Positions 31,302 to 40,000 of a stretch of DNA of 64,000 nucleotides are shown piece by piece. How positions within the stretch are numbered: the stretch's first letter is position 1; every line of letters begins with the position of its first letter. Source of the stretch: Corynebacterium halotolerans (GTDB lineage: Bacteria > Actinomycetota > Actinomycetes > Mycobacteriales > Mycobacteriaceae); contig NZ_JVMD01000007.1 in assembly GCF_001056295.1 (NCBI RefSeq), positions 160,103 to 224,102 on the forward strand, given 5' to 3'. The position numbers and the translations under genes are program-made. A model generated the notes under the pieces. The model was not told where the DNA came from. It saw only the letters and a list, made by a program, of their open reading frames with translations, and did no database searches.

Positions 31302-31400
31302 GCGCGGTGGTTTGGGCCGTGGTGCGCGCGGTGGCGGCCATCATCGGACTCCGCGGCCGCGCCACCGCCGTGCCCGGCGGGTTTCCTATGATCGGCGGGT

Positions 31401-33275
31401 ATGCGGCACACCCACGGCTCCTCCCTCGCGCCCGACGGCAGCGCGATCGCGTACATCGTGCGCGACCGCGGCTACCCCAAGGCCGTGCAGGTGGCGCTGA
31501 CCGACGGCGGCCTCGGCGCCGAACGGACCGTGAAACTGCCCGTCGACGGCCCCGTCACCCGCGTGCTGCACTCGCCCGACGCCCGGTGGATCGCCTGCGA
31601 AGTCTCCCCGCGCGGCACCGAACGACTGGAAACGTGGCTGGTGTCCACCGACCCCGCCGTCCCCGGGGCGAAGCGGCTGCAGCTGTCCGGCGACGCGAAA
31701 ACCACCCTCGTGGAATGGGACCGCGACAAACTGGCCATGGACGCCGTCGGCGCGGACGGCATCACCGAAGCCCGCCTCGTCGACCCGGTGACCGGCGACT
31801 ACGACGTCCTCGATCGCCGCACCGACTCGCTGCTGGTCTCCGCCGAAGCCGGCCACGCCCTCATGCGCGTCGGGCCCCGCGGCAGCCGTGAACTGCTGCT
31901 GGTCAAACCCGACGGGACATGGCTGCCGCTGCTGCGCCTCGAACCCGGCGCCACCACCGACGCCGGCATCATCCTCCGCGAGAAGACCACCGCCGCCGAC
32001 GGTCGCGTCACCGCCATCGTGTGCTCCGACCATTCCTCCGACCGCCGCCGCGTGCTGCGGGTGGCCGTCGACGGCCGCGACGTCACCGTCGAAGAACTCG
32101 TGGGCAACCCCGACTCCGACGTCGACGAGTTCGTCATCAGCGAGGACCTGTCCACCGCCGCCGTGCTGTGGAACACCTCCGGCGTGTCCCTGCTCGACCT
32201 GCTGATCCTCGGCGACGACCAGAAGGTGCTGGTCCGCCGGTCGGTGGAACTGCCCGGCATGGTCGCCTCCGACCTGTCCATCACCGATGACGGCGAACTG
32301 CTGTCCATGACCGTCGAAGGCCCGAACCTGCCGCCGACGGTGGAGATCCTGCGGACGTCGACCGGCAAGATCGAGCCCATCAACGTCGACCGCACCCGCC
32401 GCATCGCCGAGCGCGCCCAGCGCAATTACATCCCCGAGCTGGTCCACTACACCGCGCGCGACGGCCTGGAGCTGTCCGGCTGGCTCTACCACGGCGAAGG
32501 CGACGACGCCGCGGGCCCGCAACCGACGTACGTCCACCTCCACGGCGGCCCCGAACTGCAGTCGCGGCCCGTCAACCACGACATCCTGACCACGCTGGTC
32601 GACTCCGGCGTGACGGTGTTCACGCCGAACATCCGCGGGTCGTCGGGCGCCGGCCGGCAGTTCATCCACGCCGACGACCGCTACGGCCGCTTCGCCGCCA
32701 TCGACGACGTCGCGGACACCGCGCGGTTCCTCGCCGACGCCGGCATCGGCGATCCGGCGCGGCTGGCGTTGGGCGGCCGCAGCTACGGCGGGTTCCTGTC
32801 GCTGCTCGTCGCCGCGCACCACCCCGACCTGTTCCGGTGCATCGTCGACGCGTGCGGCATGACCAGCTTCGACAGCTACTACGGGTCCACCGAGCCGTGG
32901 CTCGCGGCGGCCGCGTACCCGAAGTACGGCTACCCGTTCCAGGACGCGGAGCTGTTGCGCCAGGTGTCGCCGCTGAACCGGGCCGAGCACATCACGGCGC
33001 CGGTGCTGTTCATCCACGGCGAGTGGGACACCAACGTGCCGGAACGGGAGTCGACGCAGATGCGCGACGCCCTCGGCGCCCGCGGCGTGCCCACCGAGTT
33101 CCTGCGGGTGCCGGGTGAGGGCCACAAGTTCGTCAAACCCAAGAGCCGCCGCCTCATCGCCGCGGCGCTGCTGGATTTCCTGGGCCGGCACGGGTTGGTC
33201 ACGGCGCCGAACCTCTCGCCGCTGGACGCCCGCATCGCGGAGATGAAGTCCGGGGCACCCGGCGTCGACGACTGA
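31401..33275 (+). CDS. S9 family prolyl oligopeptidase-like serine peptidase
   Basis: A 624-aa protein with an N-terminal beta-propeller (about residues 1-350) and a C-terminal alpha/beta-hydrolase domain. The triad is complete: Ser in GGRSYGGFLS (near residue 458), Asp in IHGEWDTNVP, His in GEGHKF. The oxyanion-side HLHGGPELQSRP is typical of S9. No signal peptide is seen, so it is probably cytosolic and acts on short peptides. It starts 99 bases after dnaE2 on the same strand; a functional link is not implied. Confidence 0.87.
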   Translation: MRHTHGSSLAPDGSAIAYIVRDRGYPKAVQVALTDGGLGAERTVKLPVDGPVTRVLHSPDARWIACEVSPRGTERLETWLVSTDPAVPGAKRLQLSGDAKTTLVEWDRDKLAMDAVGADGITEARLVDPVTGDYDVLDRRTDSLLVSAEAGHALMRVGPRGSRELLLVKPDGTWLPLLRLEPGATTDAGIILREKTTAADGRVTAIVCSDHSSDRRRVLRVAVDGRDVTVEELVGNPDSDVDEFVISEDLSTAAVLWNTSGVSLLDLLILGDDQKVLVRRSVELPGMVASDLSITDDGELLSMTVEGPNLPPTVEILRTSTGKIEPINVDRTRRIAERAQRNYIPELVHYTARDGLELSGWLYHGEGDDAAGPQPTYVHLHGGPELQSRPVNHDILTTLVDSGVTVFTPNIRGSSGAGRQFIHADDRYGRFAAIDDVADTARFLADAGIGDPARLALGGRSYGGFLSLLVAAHHPDLFRCIVDACGMTSFDSYYGSTEPWLAAAAYPKYGYPFQDAELLRQVSPLNRAEHITAPVLFIHGEWDTNVPERESTQMRDALGARGVPTEFLRVPGEGHKFVKPKSRRLIAAALLDFLGRHGLVTAPNLSPLDARIAEMKSGAPGVDD

Positions 33276-33409
33276 CGGCGGGGGCGCCGGGACGGCGGTC
33301 GAACGGTGCCGGGACGACGGCGAGTTCGCGTCGGATCGACTATCGGCTACGGGACAGCCCCGCCCCGAAACGGATGACAGCGTCGCCGACCGTCGGCATA
33401 CTTTGCCGC

Positions 33410-33994
33410 ATGAACACGAATCCGCGACGGGACATGGCACGGGACAACCGGGCGGCGGCATCGCGGGCTTCGAAATCCTTCTTCGCGACGATGATGAAAA
33501 CCTCGTGGCTGTGGCTGCCGCTCGTGGCGTTCATGTTCCGGTCCGGGCTGACCGGCGGCGGCGGGTGGTTGACGGCGTTCCTCCTCATGCTGTGGACGCC
33601 GGCGTTTTGGATCCTCGATGCGTCCCTGGCCATCGTGGCGCACGTCCGGTGGCGCGAGGGCGCCATCGTCGGCGGCTTGTCCCGGTTCGCGATCTGCGCG
33701 TGGTGGTTCCTCGCCGCGCTCCCGGTGATGATTCCCGGGGATCTCACGGATCAGAAGAGTCTCGGCAATCCGCTCCTGGATTGGCTGTTGACGTGGCTGC
33801 CGGTGGCGCCGCGCGCCTCCTACGACGAGGGGCTGGACATCGCGATCGGGGCGGCGATCATCGCCTTCCTCTGGTGGGTGGTGACCATGGCCTCCGTGGC
33901 GACGTCGAAGCCGTCCACGCCGACGATTGCCGCGGTGAGGCGAGCAGCCCGGACCGGTCCATGGCCGCCCGGCCAGGGCAGCACGGGCCGCTGA
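33410..33994 (+). CDS. Membrane protein, paralogue 1 of 3
   Basis: A 194-aa protein with about four hydrophobic segments. It shares with the genes at 34858 and 35415 the pattern S-W-L-W-L-P near the first helix, W-T-P-A-F in the second, WWFLA in the third, then an LxDWLLTWLP motif and a final helix. An in-frame ATG at 33374 would add 12 residues; 33410 aligns better with the paralogues. I do not recognise the family. The C-terminal ~25 residues are basic and disordered. Confidence 0.65.
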   Translation: MNTNPRRDMARDNRAAASRASKSFFATMMKTSWLWLPLVAFMFRSGLTGGGGWLTAFLLMLWTPAFWILDASLAIVAHVRWREGAIVGGLSRFAICAWWFLAALPVMIPGDLTDQKSLGNPLLDWLLTWLPVAPRASYDEGLDIAIGAAIIAFLWWVVTMASVATSKPSTPTIAAVRRAARTGPWPPGQGSTGR

Positions 33995-34147
33995 CCGCGC
34001 CGAATCGGCATTGGCGCAACTCGGGCGCACCGCTGCGGCGCCGCCGTGGGGCGTTTCGGGCGATTGCGCTCCAGCTGACGGTCAAAAGATTGGGCCGCCG
34101 GCCACTCGACGGCGAATGCGTCCGGAGAGGCGCGTATCTTCTGCACG

Positions 34148-34753
34148 GTGACCGCCTCTTCCAACGCCCCCACCCCGGACGGCGCCGACGACGCCGCCCC
34201 CACCGCCGCGCCTTTCTGCCACGTGCTGTTCGCCAGCCCGCAGATCCCGCCCAACACGGGCAACGCGATCCGCATGTGCGCGGGCACGGGCGCGGCGCTG
34301 CACCTGGCGGAGCCGCTGGGCTTCAACTTCGAGGAGAAGCACGTGCGCCGCGCGGGCCTCGACTACCACGATCTCGCGGAGGTCCACGTCCATCCATCGC
34401 TCGATGCCGCGCTGACGCGGCTGGTGGGCCCGGCTCCTGTTTCGCTTGACGACGGTGATGGAGACGGCGGCGTCGTAAAGCGGCCCGGGGACGACGACGG
34501 GCGGCCGCGCGTGTTCGCGTTCACGGCGCACGGCGGGAAGTGGCACACCGACGTCGAATACCGGCGGGGGGACGTGCTGTTGTTCGGACCGGAGCCGACG
34601 GGGCTGTCGGACGAGGCGCTGGCGGACCCGCGGGTGACCGAGCAGATCCGCATCCCGATGATCCCGGGGCGCCGCAGCATGAACCTGTCTAACGCCGCGG
34701 CGGTGGCGGCGTATGAAGTGTGGCGCCAGATGGGCTTCCCGGGAGGGAAGTGA
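34148..34753 (+). CDS. trmL: tRNA (cytidine(34)-2'-O)-methyltransferase TrmL-like
   Basis: A 201-aa SPOUT methyltransferase modifying the wobble base of leucine tRNAs in known members. The knot motifs are visible: LFASPQIPPNTGNAIRMC near residue 28, LLFGPEPTGLSDE near 142 and IPMIPGRRSMNLSNAAAV at the C-terminus. GTG 34148 is the start. A ~25-residue acidic insertion (LDDGDGDGGVVKRPGDDDG, about residues 100-118) contains two inverted copies of the 11-bp word. It interrupts the row of three related membrane-protein genes. Confidence 0.88.
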   Translation: MTASSNAPTPDGADDAAPTAAPFCHVLFASPQIPPNTGNAIRMCAGTGAALHLAEPLGFNFEEKHVRRAGLDYHDLAEVHVHPSLDAALTRLVGPAPVSLDDGDGDGGVVKRPGDDDGRPRVFAFTAHGGKWHTDVEYRRGDVLLFGPEPTGLSDEALADPRVTEQIRIPMIPGRRSMNLSNAAAVAAYEVWRQMGFPGGK

Positions 34754-34857
34754 AGAAGGGGCCCGGGAGGGAAGTGATCGCGCAGCCCGGGAGGGAAGTG
34801 ACTGCGGGGCCCGAAAGCGGATGACGGCGGGAGCGGGGAGCCTGCATACTTTGGCGC

Positions 34858-35397
34858 ATGAACGGGAACGGGAAACGGGATCGCCGGGCGCTCGCATCGA
34901 AGACGCTGAGGGTCGGGTACGCGATTGCGGTGGGCGCCTCGTGGCTGTGGCTGCCGGCCATTGCGCTGTTCATCAGGGGTTATCTGACCTCCGGTTGGTG
35001 GGTGACCGCCTTTCTGATGTGGCTGTGGGCGCCGGCGTTCACGATTCTCAACGCGTTGCTGATGGGCGTCGTGGCCTTCCGGTGGCGTTCCGGGGTCCAC
35101 GCCGGTTTCGCCCGGCTAGCTGTCTTCGTGTGGTGGTTCCTCGCTTCCCTCGTCGTCATCCTGCCCGCCGACTTCGATGATCAGGACGCAAGCCCGAATC
35201 GGCTGCTGGATTGGCTTTCGACGTGGTTGCCGGTTGAGTCGCTGCCGATTGACCAGTGGATGGAGCTCGGAATCGCCATCGCGATCATCGCCGGAATCTG
35301 GTGGTTGGTGGCCCTCGGGGCCGTGGTCACGGCGAAGCGTGCCGTTGCCGAAGATGCCGCGCCCGAAGACTCCGCCGCCGTGACGGGGGCGGGCTGA
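34858..35397 (+). CDS. Membrane protein, paralogue 2 of 3
   Basis: A 179-aa protein, about four transmembrane helices, related to the product of 33410-33994: SWLWLPAIALFIR, AFLMWLWAPAFTILNALL, VFVWWFLASLVVILPADFDD and LLDWLSTWLPVE align with the corresponding segments. It ends in a short Ala/Glu/Asp tail. The start ATG follows a gap (34754-34857) in which the phrase CCCGGGAGGGAAGTGA is repeated three times. Function unknown. Confidence 0.68.
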   Translation: MNGNGKRDRRALASKTLRVGYAIAVGASWLWLPAIALFIRGYLTSGWWVTAFLMWLWAPAFTILNALLMGVVAFRWRSGVHAGFARLAVFVWWFLASLVVILPADFDDQDASPNRLLDWLSTWLPVESLPIDQWMELGIAIAIIAGIWWLVALGAVVTAKRAVAEDAAPEDSAAVTGAG

Positions 35398-35414
35398 TCC
35401 GGGACAATGGCGCC

Positions 35415-36053
35415 ATGTACGACGATGCGCTTCCGCACGCCAATCCCCATCCGGCGGACGCCACCGCCGGGCCTCCCGCGGATTCTCCGGACGCGCACCC
35501 GGCGTCGCCCGGGCGGATGTTCATGGTCGTCGCGTGGACGTCCCTGCTGTGGGTCCCGGTCATCGCGTTCGGACTGCGCGCGGTGTTCATCCCGGTCCTG
35601 GGCTGGGCTTGGTTGGTTTTCATGGTTTTCTGGCAGTTTCCGTTCCTGACCTTCAATCTCGTGGCGTTGGTGCTCATGCAGTCCGTGCGGATACGGTCGG
35701 GCGCCGAAATCGAGCGGTGGCTGAAGATCATGGCGGCGACGTGGTGGGCGCTCGCCGCGTCCCCGGTGGTACTCGGCCCGGAGATGCAAGGGGGACTCGG
35801 CCCGGATATGCAAGAGGGTCCGTATTACTACAACCCGATCATGAGGTGGGTGCTGGAACACTTCGTCGATCTGCACAGCGAGATCCCGGGCGTGACGGCG
35901 GTGTACGCGCTGGCGGCCGTGGCGCTCGTCGCCTGGTTCGCACTGGTGGCGGCGATGGCCGTCCGCCTGTGGAAAACGCGCGGGACGGCCACCGTGACAC
36001 GTGCACCGGAGCATCCGGGTTCCCCGGCGGCCCCGGGCCGGGCGCCGTCGTAA
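35415..36053 (+). CDS. Membrane protein, paralogue 3 of 3
   Basis: A 212-aa protein, more divergent than its two neighbours but with the same order of segments: SLLWVPVIAFGLR, FWQFPFLTFNLVAL, TWWALAASPVVLG, MRWVLEHFVDLHSE and a last helix AVALVAWFALVAAM. It has a longer Pro/Asp-rich N-terminus (about 30 residues). A repeated LGPEMQGG/LGPDMQEG lies before the amphipathic segment. Start ATG 35415 is 17 bases after paralogue 2, so the two are likely co-transcribed. The stop TAA lies inside an 11-bp word. Confidence 0.65.
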   Translation: MYDDALPHANPHPADATAGPPADSPDAHPASPGRMFMVVAWTSLLWVPVIAFGLRAVFIPVLGWAWLVFMVFWQFPFLTFNLVALVLMQSVRIRSGAEIERWLKIMAATWWALAASPVVLGPEMQGGLGPDMQEGPYYYNPIMRWVLEHFVDLHSEIPGVTAVYALAAVALVAWFALVAAMAVRLWKTRGTATVTRAPEHPGSPAAPGRAPS

Positions 36054-36137
36054 AGCCCCCGCCGCCGAGCCCGACCCCCGCCGCGGTACCGGGCTCGAAT
36101 GCCGTGCCCATCCGGAGGGTTTGCCATACTGGAGCCC

Positions 36138-36992
36138 ATGACGGCGACCAAGCTTGACGGCAACATGTACCGCGACGAGATTTTCGAGGATCTCGCCGCC
36201 CGCGTCACCCGACTGAAGGAGGCCGGCGTGACGCCCGGCCTGGCGACGGTGCTGGTGGGCGACGACCCGGGCAGCCATTCCTACGTGAAGATGAAGCACC
36301 GGGACTGCGAGAAGATCGGCATCAACTCGATCCGCCGCGACCTGCCGGAGGAGACCACCCAGGAGGAACTGGAGGAGGTCATCGCCGAGCTCAACGCCGA
36401 CGACGCCTGCACCGGCTACATCGTGCAGCTGCCGCTGCCGAAGCACCTCGACGAAAACCGCATCCTCGGGCTCATCGACCCCGACAAGGACGCCGACGGC
36501 CTGCACCCCGTCAACCTGGGCAAGCTGGTGCTGAACGAGCCGGCGCCGCTGCCGTGCACCCCCAACGGCTCCATCCACCTGCTGCGCCGCTTCGGCGTGG
36601 AGCTGGCCGGCGCAAAGGTGTGCGTCATCGGCCGCGGCGTCACCGTCGGCCGCCCGATCGGCCTGATGCTCACCCGCCGCAGCGAGAATTCCACCGTCAC
36701 CCTGTGCCACACCGGCACGAAGGACCTGGCGGCGGAGACCCGCCAGGCGGACATCATCGTCGCCGCCGCCGGCAAGCCGCACATGCTCACCGCTGACATG
36801 GTTAAGCCCGGCGCCGCGGTGCTCGACGTGGGCGTGTCCCGCCTCGACGGCAAGCTCGCCGGCGACGTCCACCCCGACGTCTGGGAGGTCGCCGGCGCCG
36901 TGTCCCCGAACCCCGGCGGCGTCGGGCCGCTGACGCGCGCCTTCCTGGTGCGCAACGTCGTCGAGCGCGCCGAGCGCCTGGCGGGACTGTAG
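36138..36992 (+). CDS. folD: Bifunctional methylene-THF dehydrogenase/cyclohydrolase FolD
   Basis: A 284-aa folate enzyme interconverting 5,10-methylene-, methenyl- and 10-formyl-tetrahydrofolate with NADP. Signature blocks: [17 protein letters not shown] with the catalytic lysine, [22 protein letters not shown], the cofactor loop [13 protein letters not shown] and [16 protein letters not shown] 36138 agrees with the family N-terminus; an upstream ATG at 36099 adds 13 unlikely residues. It supplies formyl groups for purine synthesis. Confidence 0.96.
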   Translation: MTATKLDGNMYRDEIFEDLAARVTRLKEAGVTPGLATVLVGDDPGSHSYVKMKHRDCEKIGINSIRRDLPEETTQEELEEVIAELNADDACTGYIVQLPLPKHLDENRILGLIDPDKDADGLHPVNLGKLVLNEPAPLPCTPNGSIHLLRRFGVELAGAKVCVIGRGVTVGRPIGLMLTRRSENSTVTLCHTGTKDLAAETRQADIIVAAAGKPHMLTADMVKPGAAVLDVGVSRLDGKLAGDVHPDVWEVAGAVSPNPGGVGPLTRAFLVRNVVERAERLAGL

Positions 36993-37001
36993 GGGGTTGG
37001 C

Positions 37002-37427
37002 TTGACGACGCCGCGCCAGCACCGATCGCCGCGCCTCATCGAAGGCGCCGCGACGAGGTTCGGCGCGCGCGAAATCGCCGAGCGGGCGGACCTCGACGAC
37101 CTGCCCGACCCCATGGTCAACCCCCACTCGCCGGAGGAACCGGCGCCGGCGGAGTCGTGGCCCGAGCGCACCCGGTGGCTGCTGTACGGGGCGCTGTTCT
37201 TCGGGCTGGGCGCGTCGGTGGTGTTCCTCGGATTGGAACGCTGGCGCCGGGCGACGTTCATGCTGGGCCTGACCATGATGTACCTCGGCGTGATCCGGCA
37301 GTACCTGCCCGATTCGCTGCTGGGGGTTTTCAGCGTCCGGTCGCGGAAGTTCGACCTGTGGTTCTGTCTGGTCGTCGGCGGCGCCATGGTTTTCCTGGCC
37401 AGCTCCGTCGACGCGTTGGGGAGTTGA
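37002..37427 (+). CDS. DUF3017 family membrane protein
   Basis: A 141-aa protein from TTG 37002, preceded by AGGGGG at a good distance. The hydrophilic first 55 residues lead to three helices; RWRRATFMLGLTMMYLGVIR and RKFDLWFCLVVGGAMVF are the DUF3017 hallmark, seen in corynebacteria directly behind folD. Function unknown. The start codon lies within a GCTTGACGACG word (37000-37010). The next gene begins right after its stop. Confidence 0.78.
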   Translation: MTTPRQHRSPRLIEGAATRFGAREIAERADLDDLPDPMVNPHSPEEPAPAESWPERTRWLLYGALFFGLGASVVFLGLERWRRATFMLGLTMMYLGVIRQYLPDSLLGVFSVRSRKFDLWFCLVVGGAMVFLASSVDALGS

Positions 37428-37428
37428 A

Positions 37429-37902
37429 ATGGGCATCGTGACCACGGGAACCGAATGCGAGACGGGTGCAGGCAGGCGCCGCGGCCCTTGCGTGGGGCGC
37501 GCCCCGCTGATCGCCTACACGTGGCTGGCCAGCGTGCTGGTGCCGGTGGCCGTGTACGTCATCGCCGACGGGATTTCGGTGGACGACACCGCCGGCCTGC
37601 TGGTGATGTACATGTGGGTGCCGTCGTTCGTGCTGGCCAACGGCCTGATGGCGGTGTACATCGCACAGGTGCCGCCGCGCATCATGCGGCCGCTGCGGTG
37701 CTTGCTGATGTGGCTGTTCGTGCTCGTGTACCACGGCACGTTCCTGGCCGGCGCGGTGTTGCGGGCCCAGCACGAGATCACGGGGCTCGCGGCGAAGGCG
37801 GCGTTCTTCGCCACCGTCGCCGCGTACATCGTGTCCATGGCCGTGGTCGTGGCCGCGATCAAGGCGGGCGAACCGGCGTACAAGGCGGGCGAACCGGCGT
37901 AG
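37429..37902 (+). CDS. Hypothetical four-helix membrane protein
   Basis: A 157-aa protein with about four transmembrane helices (TWLASVLVPVAVYVIA; LLVMYMWVPSFVLANGLM; CLLMWLFVLVYHGTFLAGAV; AAFFATVAAYIVSMAVVVAA). The C-terminus is a tandem duplication, KAGEPAYKAGEPA, from a 21-base direct repeat at 37861-37902. It starts one base after the DUF3017 stop and is surely co-transcribed. The family is unknown to me. It is convergent with metX. Confidence 0.65.
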   Translation: MGIVTTGTECETGAGRRRGPCVGRAPLIAYTWLASVLVPVAVYVIADGISVDDTAGLLVMYMWVPSFVLANGLMAVYIAQVPPRIMRPLRCLLMWLFVLVYHGTFLAGAVLRAQHEITGLAAKAAFFATVAAYIVSMAVVVAAIKAGEPAYKAGEPA

Positions 37903-37983
37903 GTGGGGTCCGGGCTGCCCGTGCTGCCGCGGGGTCAGGTCTGCGCCCGCGGGGCTTCGGGTCGGGTTCGCGCCGGCCCGGGT

Positions 37984-39096
37984 TCAGACCTGCGCGGCGA
38001 GGAAACCCCGCACGATGTCGTCGACCCGCTCGAACTCCGTGAGGAATCCGTCGTGGCCGACGGCCGACTCGATCTTCTCCAGCCCCATGCAATTGCCGAG
38101 GTTGCGGGCCAGGTGCTCCTGCTGGTGGAACGGGTAGAGGATGTCGGTGTCCACGCCCGCGACCATCGTGGGCACCGTCGACGAGGCCAGGGCGTCGTTC
38201 ATTCCGCCGCGGCCGCGGCCGATGTCGTGCCGGTTGAGGGTATCGGTGAGCACCACGTATGAGCCGGCGTCGAACCTGGCGGCGAGCTTTTCGGCCTGGT
38301 GGTCGAGGTAGCTCTCCACCTGGAAGCGGTCGCCGGTGCGCATCGGGCCCAGGGGGTTTTCGCCGGGCTGGGCTGCCGCGCCGAAGCGGTCGTCCATCTC
38401 CAGCTCGCCGCGGTAGGTCAGGTGCGCCACGCGGCGGGCGAAACCGAGGCCGTGCACGGGCCTTTCGCCGGTGTCGTAGTAGTCGCCGCCATGCCAGGCG
38501 GGGTCGTTTTCGATGAACTGGATCTGGGCGCTCTGGATGCCGATCTGCCAGGCGCTCGCGCGGGCGCCGACGCACAGCACCAGGGCGCGGCCGACCTCGT
38601 CCGGGTGCATGAGCGTCCACTCGAGGGTGCGGGCGCCGCCCAGCGAACCGCCGATGACCGCCACGACCGATTCGATGCCGATCGCCCGCAGCGCCATGCG
38701 TTCGACGGTGACGGTGTCGCGCACCGAGATCGCCGGGAACCGCGAACCCCACGCGCCGCCGTCGGGGTGCTCCGACGACGGGCCGGTCGTGCCGCGGCAG
38801 CCGCCGATGACGTTGGTGCAGATGATGCAGTACCGGTCGGTGTCCAGCGCCCGCCCGGAGCCGATCATGCCGTTCCACCAGCCGGCCGTCGGGTGCTCGT
38901 CGTCGCACGGGCCGGAGGCGTGGGCGTCGCCGGTCAGCGCATGCTGGAGCAGGATGACGTTGGACGCGTCGGCGTTGAGGCGGCCCCACCGCTCGTAGGC
39001 GACGGTGACGTCCTGGATCGTGGCGCCGGCTTCCGTGGTGACGTCGCCGATCTGGACGTACCCGGGCCGACCTTCGGGCGGGAGAGTGATGTTCAT
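37984..39096 (-). CDS. metX: Homoserine O-acetyltransferase
   Basis: Acetylates homoserine with acetyl-CoA, the first committed step of methionine synthesis; 370 aa. The catalytic Ser lies in GGSLGGARTLEW (near residue 150), the HALTGD oxyanion region near residue 48, with an Asp (VDTDILYPFHQQ) and a His (VGHDGFLTE) completing the triad. The product feeds MetY, which is encoded 8.6 kb away rather than adjacent. A McbR-like box lies only 8 bases before the ATG, so the promoter probably yields a very short or no leader. Confidence 0.95.
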   Translation of the reverse strand: MNITLPPEGRPGYVQIGDVTTEAGATIQDVTVAYERWGRLNADASNVILLQHALTGDAHASGPCDDEHPTAGWWNGMIGSGRALDTDRYCIICTNVIGGCRGTTGPSSEHPDGGAWGSRFPAISVRDTVTVERMALRAIGIESVVAVIGGSLGGARTLEWTLMHPDEVGRALVLCVGARASAWQIGIQSAQIQFIENDPAWHGGDYYDTGERPVHGLGFARRVAHLTYRGELEMDDRFGAAAQPGENPLGPMRTGDRFQVESYLDHQAEKLAARFDAGSYVVLTDTLNRHDIGRGRGGMNDALASSTVPTMVAGVDTDILYPFHQQEHLARNLGNCMGLEKIESAVGHDGFLTEFERVDDIVRGFLAAQV

Positions 39097-39103
39097 CAGG
39101 TCA

Positions 39104-39119
39104 AAGACTACTCGGTCTA
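39104..39119 (-). promoter_or_regulatory. McbR-like operator before metX
   Basis: On the plus strand AAGAC-TACTCG-GTCTA, 9 of 10 positions of TAGAC-N6-GTCTA. It ends 8 bases from the metX start codon, where a bound repressor would block initiation. Confidence 0.75.
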
Positions 39120-39164
39120 GTAATCGTGGGGAAACGTCCCGGCACTTCGGGGCGTCCTCCCGCC

Positions 39165-39247
39165 CCCACTCCGCAGATGCGCCAGCTACAGGCAGATGCG
39201 CCCGTTGCAACGGGCGCATCTGCCTGGAACGGGCGCATCTGAGTGGG
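39165..39247. repeat. Palindromic repeat, family B copy 2
   Basis: An 83-base near-perfect palindrome: CCCACTCCGCAGATGCGCC to the centre CCCGTTGCAACGGG (about 39206) and back to CATCTGAGTGGG. Module and centre are the same as in 24841-24915. It lies between the metX promoter and the 3' end of the TetR gene. No T-run follows, so it is not a standard terminator. Confidence 0.9.
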
Positions 39248-39263
39248 CCGGTGGTCGAGTGCC

Positions 39264-39971
39264 CTATCTTTCGCCGCCGCCGTCATTGTTGTCGTGGGTG
39301 GTGCCGTCTCCGTGGGTGGTGTCGTCTCCCTCGTCGGCGCCGGATCCGGTGTTGGAGCCGGCGCCGGGGTTGGTGCCGGTATCGGCGTGCTCCGCGTAGT
39401 CGCCGCTCTCTGCGGCCAGCCGCTGGAGGTGCCGGTCGATGAGCTCGCGGCCCCTGCGCGCCGTCATCCTTTCCGGCTCGGCGAGGCGCGCCACGGCGAT
39501 CCCGTCGAGCACCGCGAGCAACAAACCGGCTTCATCCCGGTCGCCCAGCGCACCGGTGAGGTCGTCCTCCACCCGGCGCCACGCCTCCCGGTACGCGGGG
39601 GCGACCGGACCGTCGATGGCCGCGATGCCCGCGAAGGCCAGCCACGCCGCGATGGTCTCCCGCGCCCGCTCCGATTTCGTTTCCTCCGCGCACCCCGCCA
39701 GCAGGTGGCATGTGGCGCGGAAGCGTTCCTCGGGCGAGTCGAGCCCGGCGATCGCCGCGTCGGCGTCCGCCTGGAAACGCTCGGCGACGTGATCGTATGC
39801 GGCGGCGATGAGCGCGTCGCGGGTGGAGAAGTGGTGCTGGACGGCGCCGGCGGACATCCCGGCTTCGGCGGCGACCTTGCGCACCGTGGCGTGTTCGGCG
39901 CCGCGCGTGGCCAGGATCGATGTCACTGCGTCGAGGATCGCGGTCCGTGTCGTGGCGGTGTCCCTGGTCAT
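39264..39971 (-). CDS. TetR family transcriptional regulator
   Basis: A 235-aa repressor. The N-terminal helix-turn-helix is clear (VRKVAAEAGMSAGAVQHHFS, residues about 26-45), and the C-terminal ligand domain resembles the BetI/TetR_C_6 type. The last ~40 residues are low complexity, Gly/Asp/Thr/His-rich. It diverges from the DUF1707 gene, with two similar operators in between, so autoregulation and control of that gene are likely. It does not resemble McbR in its helix-turn-helix region. Ligand unknown. Confidence 0.85.
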   Translation of the reverse strand: MTRDTATTRTAILDAVTSILATRGAEHATVRKVAAEAGMSAGAVQHHFSTRDALIAAAYDHVAERFQADADAAIAGLDSPEERFRATCHLLAGCAEETKSERARETIAAWLAFAGIAAIDGPVAPAYREAWRRVEDDLTGALGDRDEAGLLLAVLDGIAVARLAEPERMTARRGRELIDRHLQRLAAESGDYAEHADTGTNPGAGSNTGSGADEGDDTTHGDGTTHDNNDGGGER

Positions 39972-40000
39972 GGCTCCCACGGTAGGGCGCGCGCCACGAA

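Noticed and set aside
39264..39971. TetR protein as McbR
   Set aside because: Although next to metX, its helix-turn-helix does not resemble McbR as I recall it, and its own upstream palindromes (CAATACG type) differ from TAGAC-N6-GTCTA.
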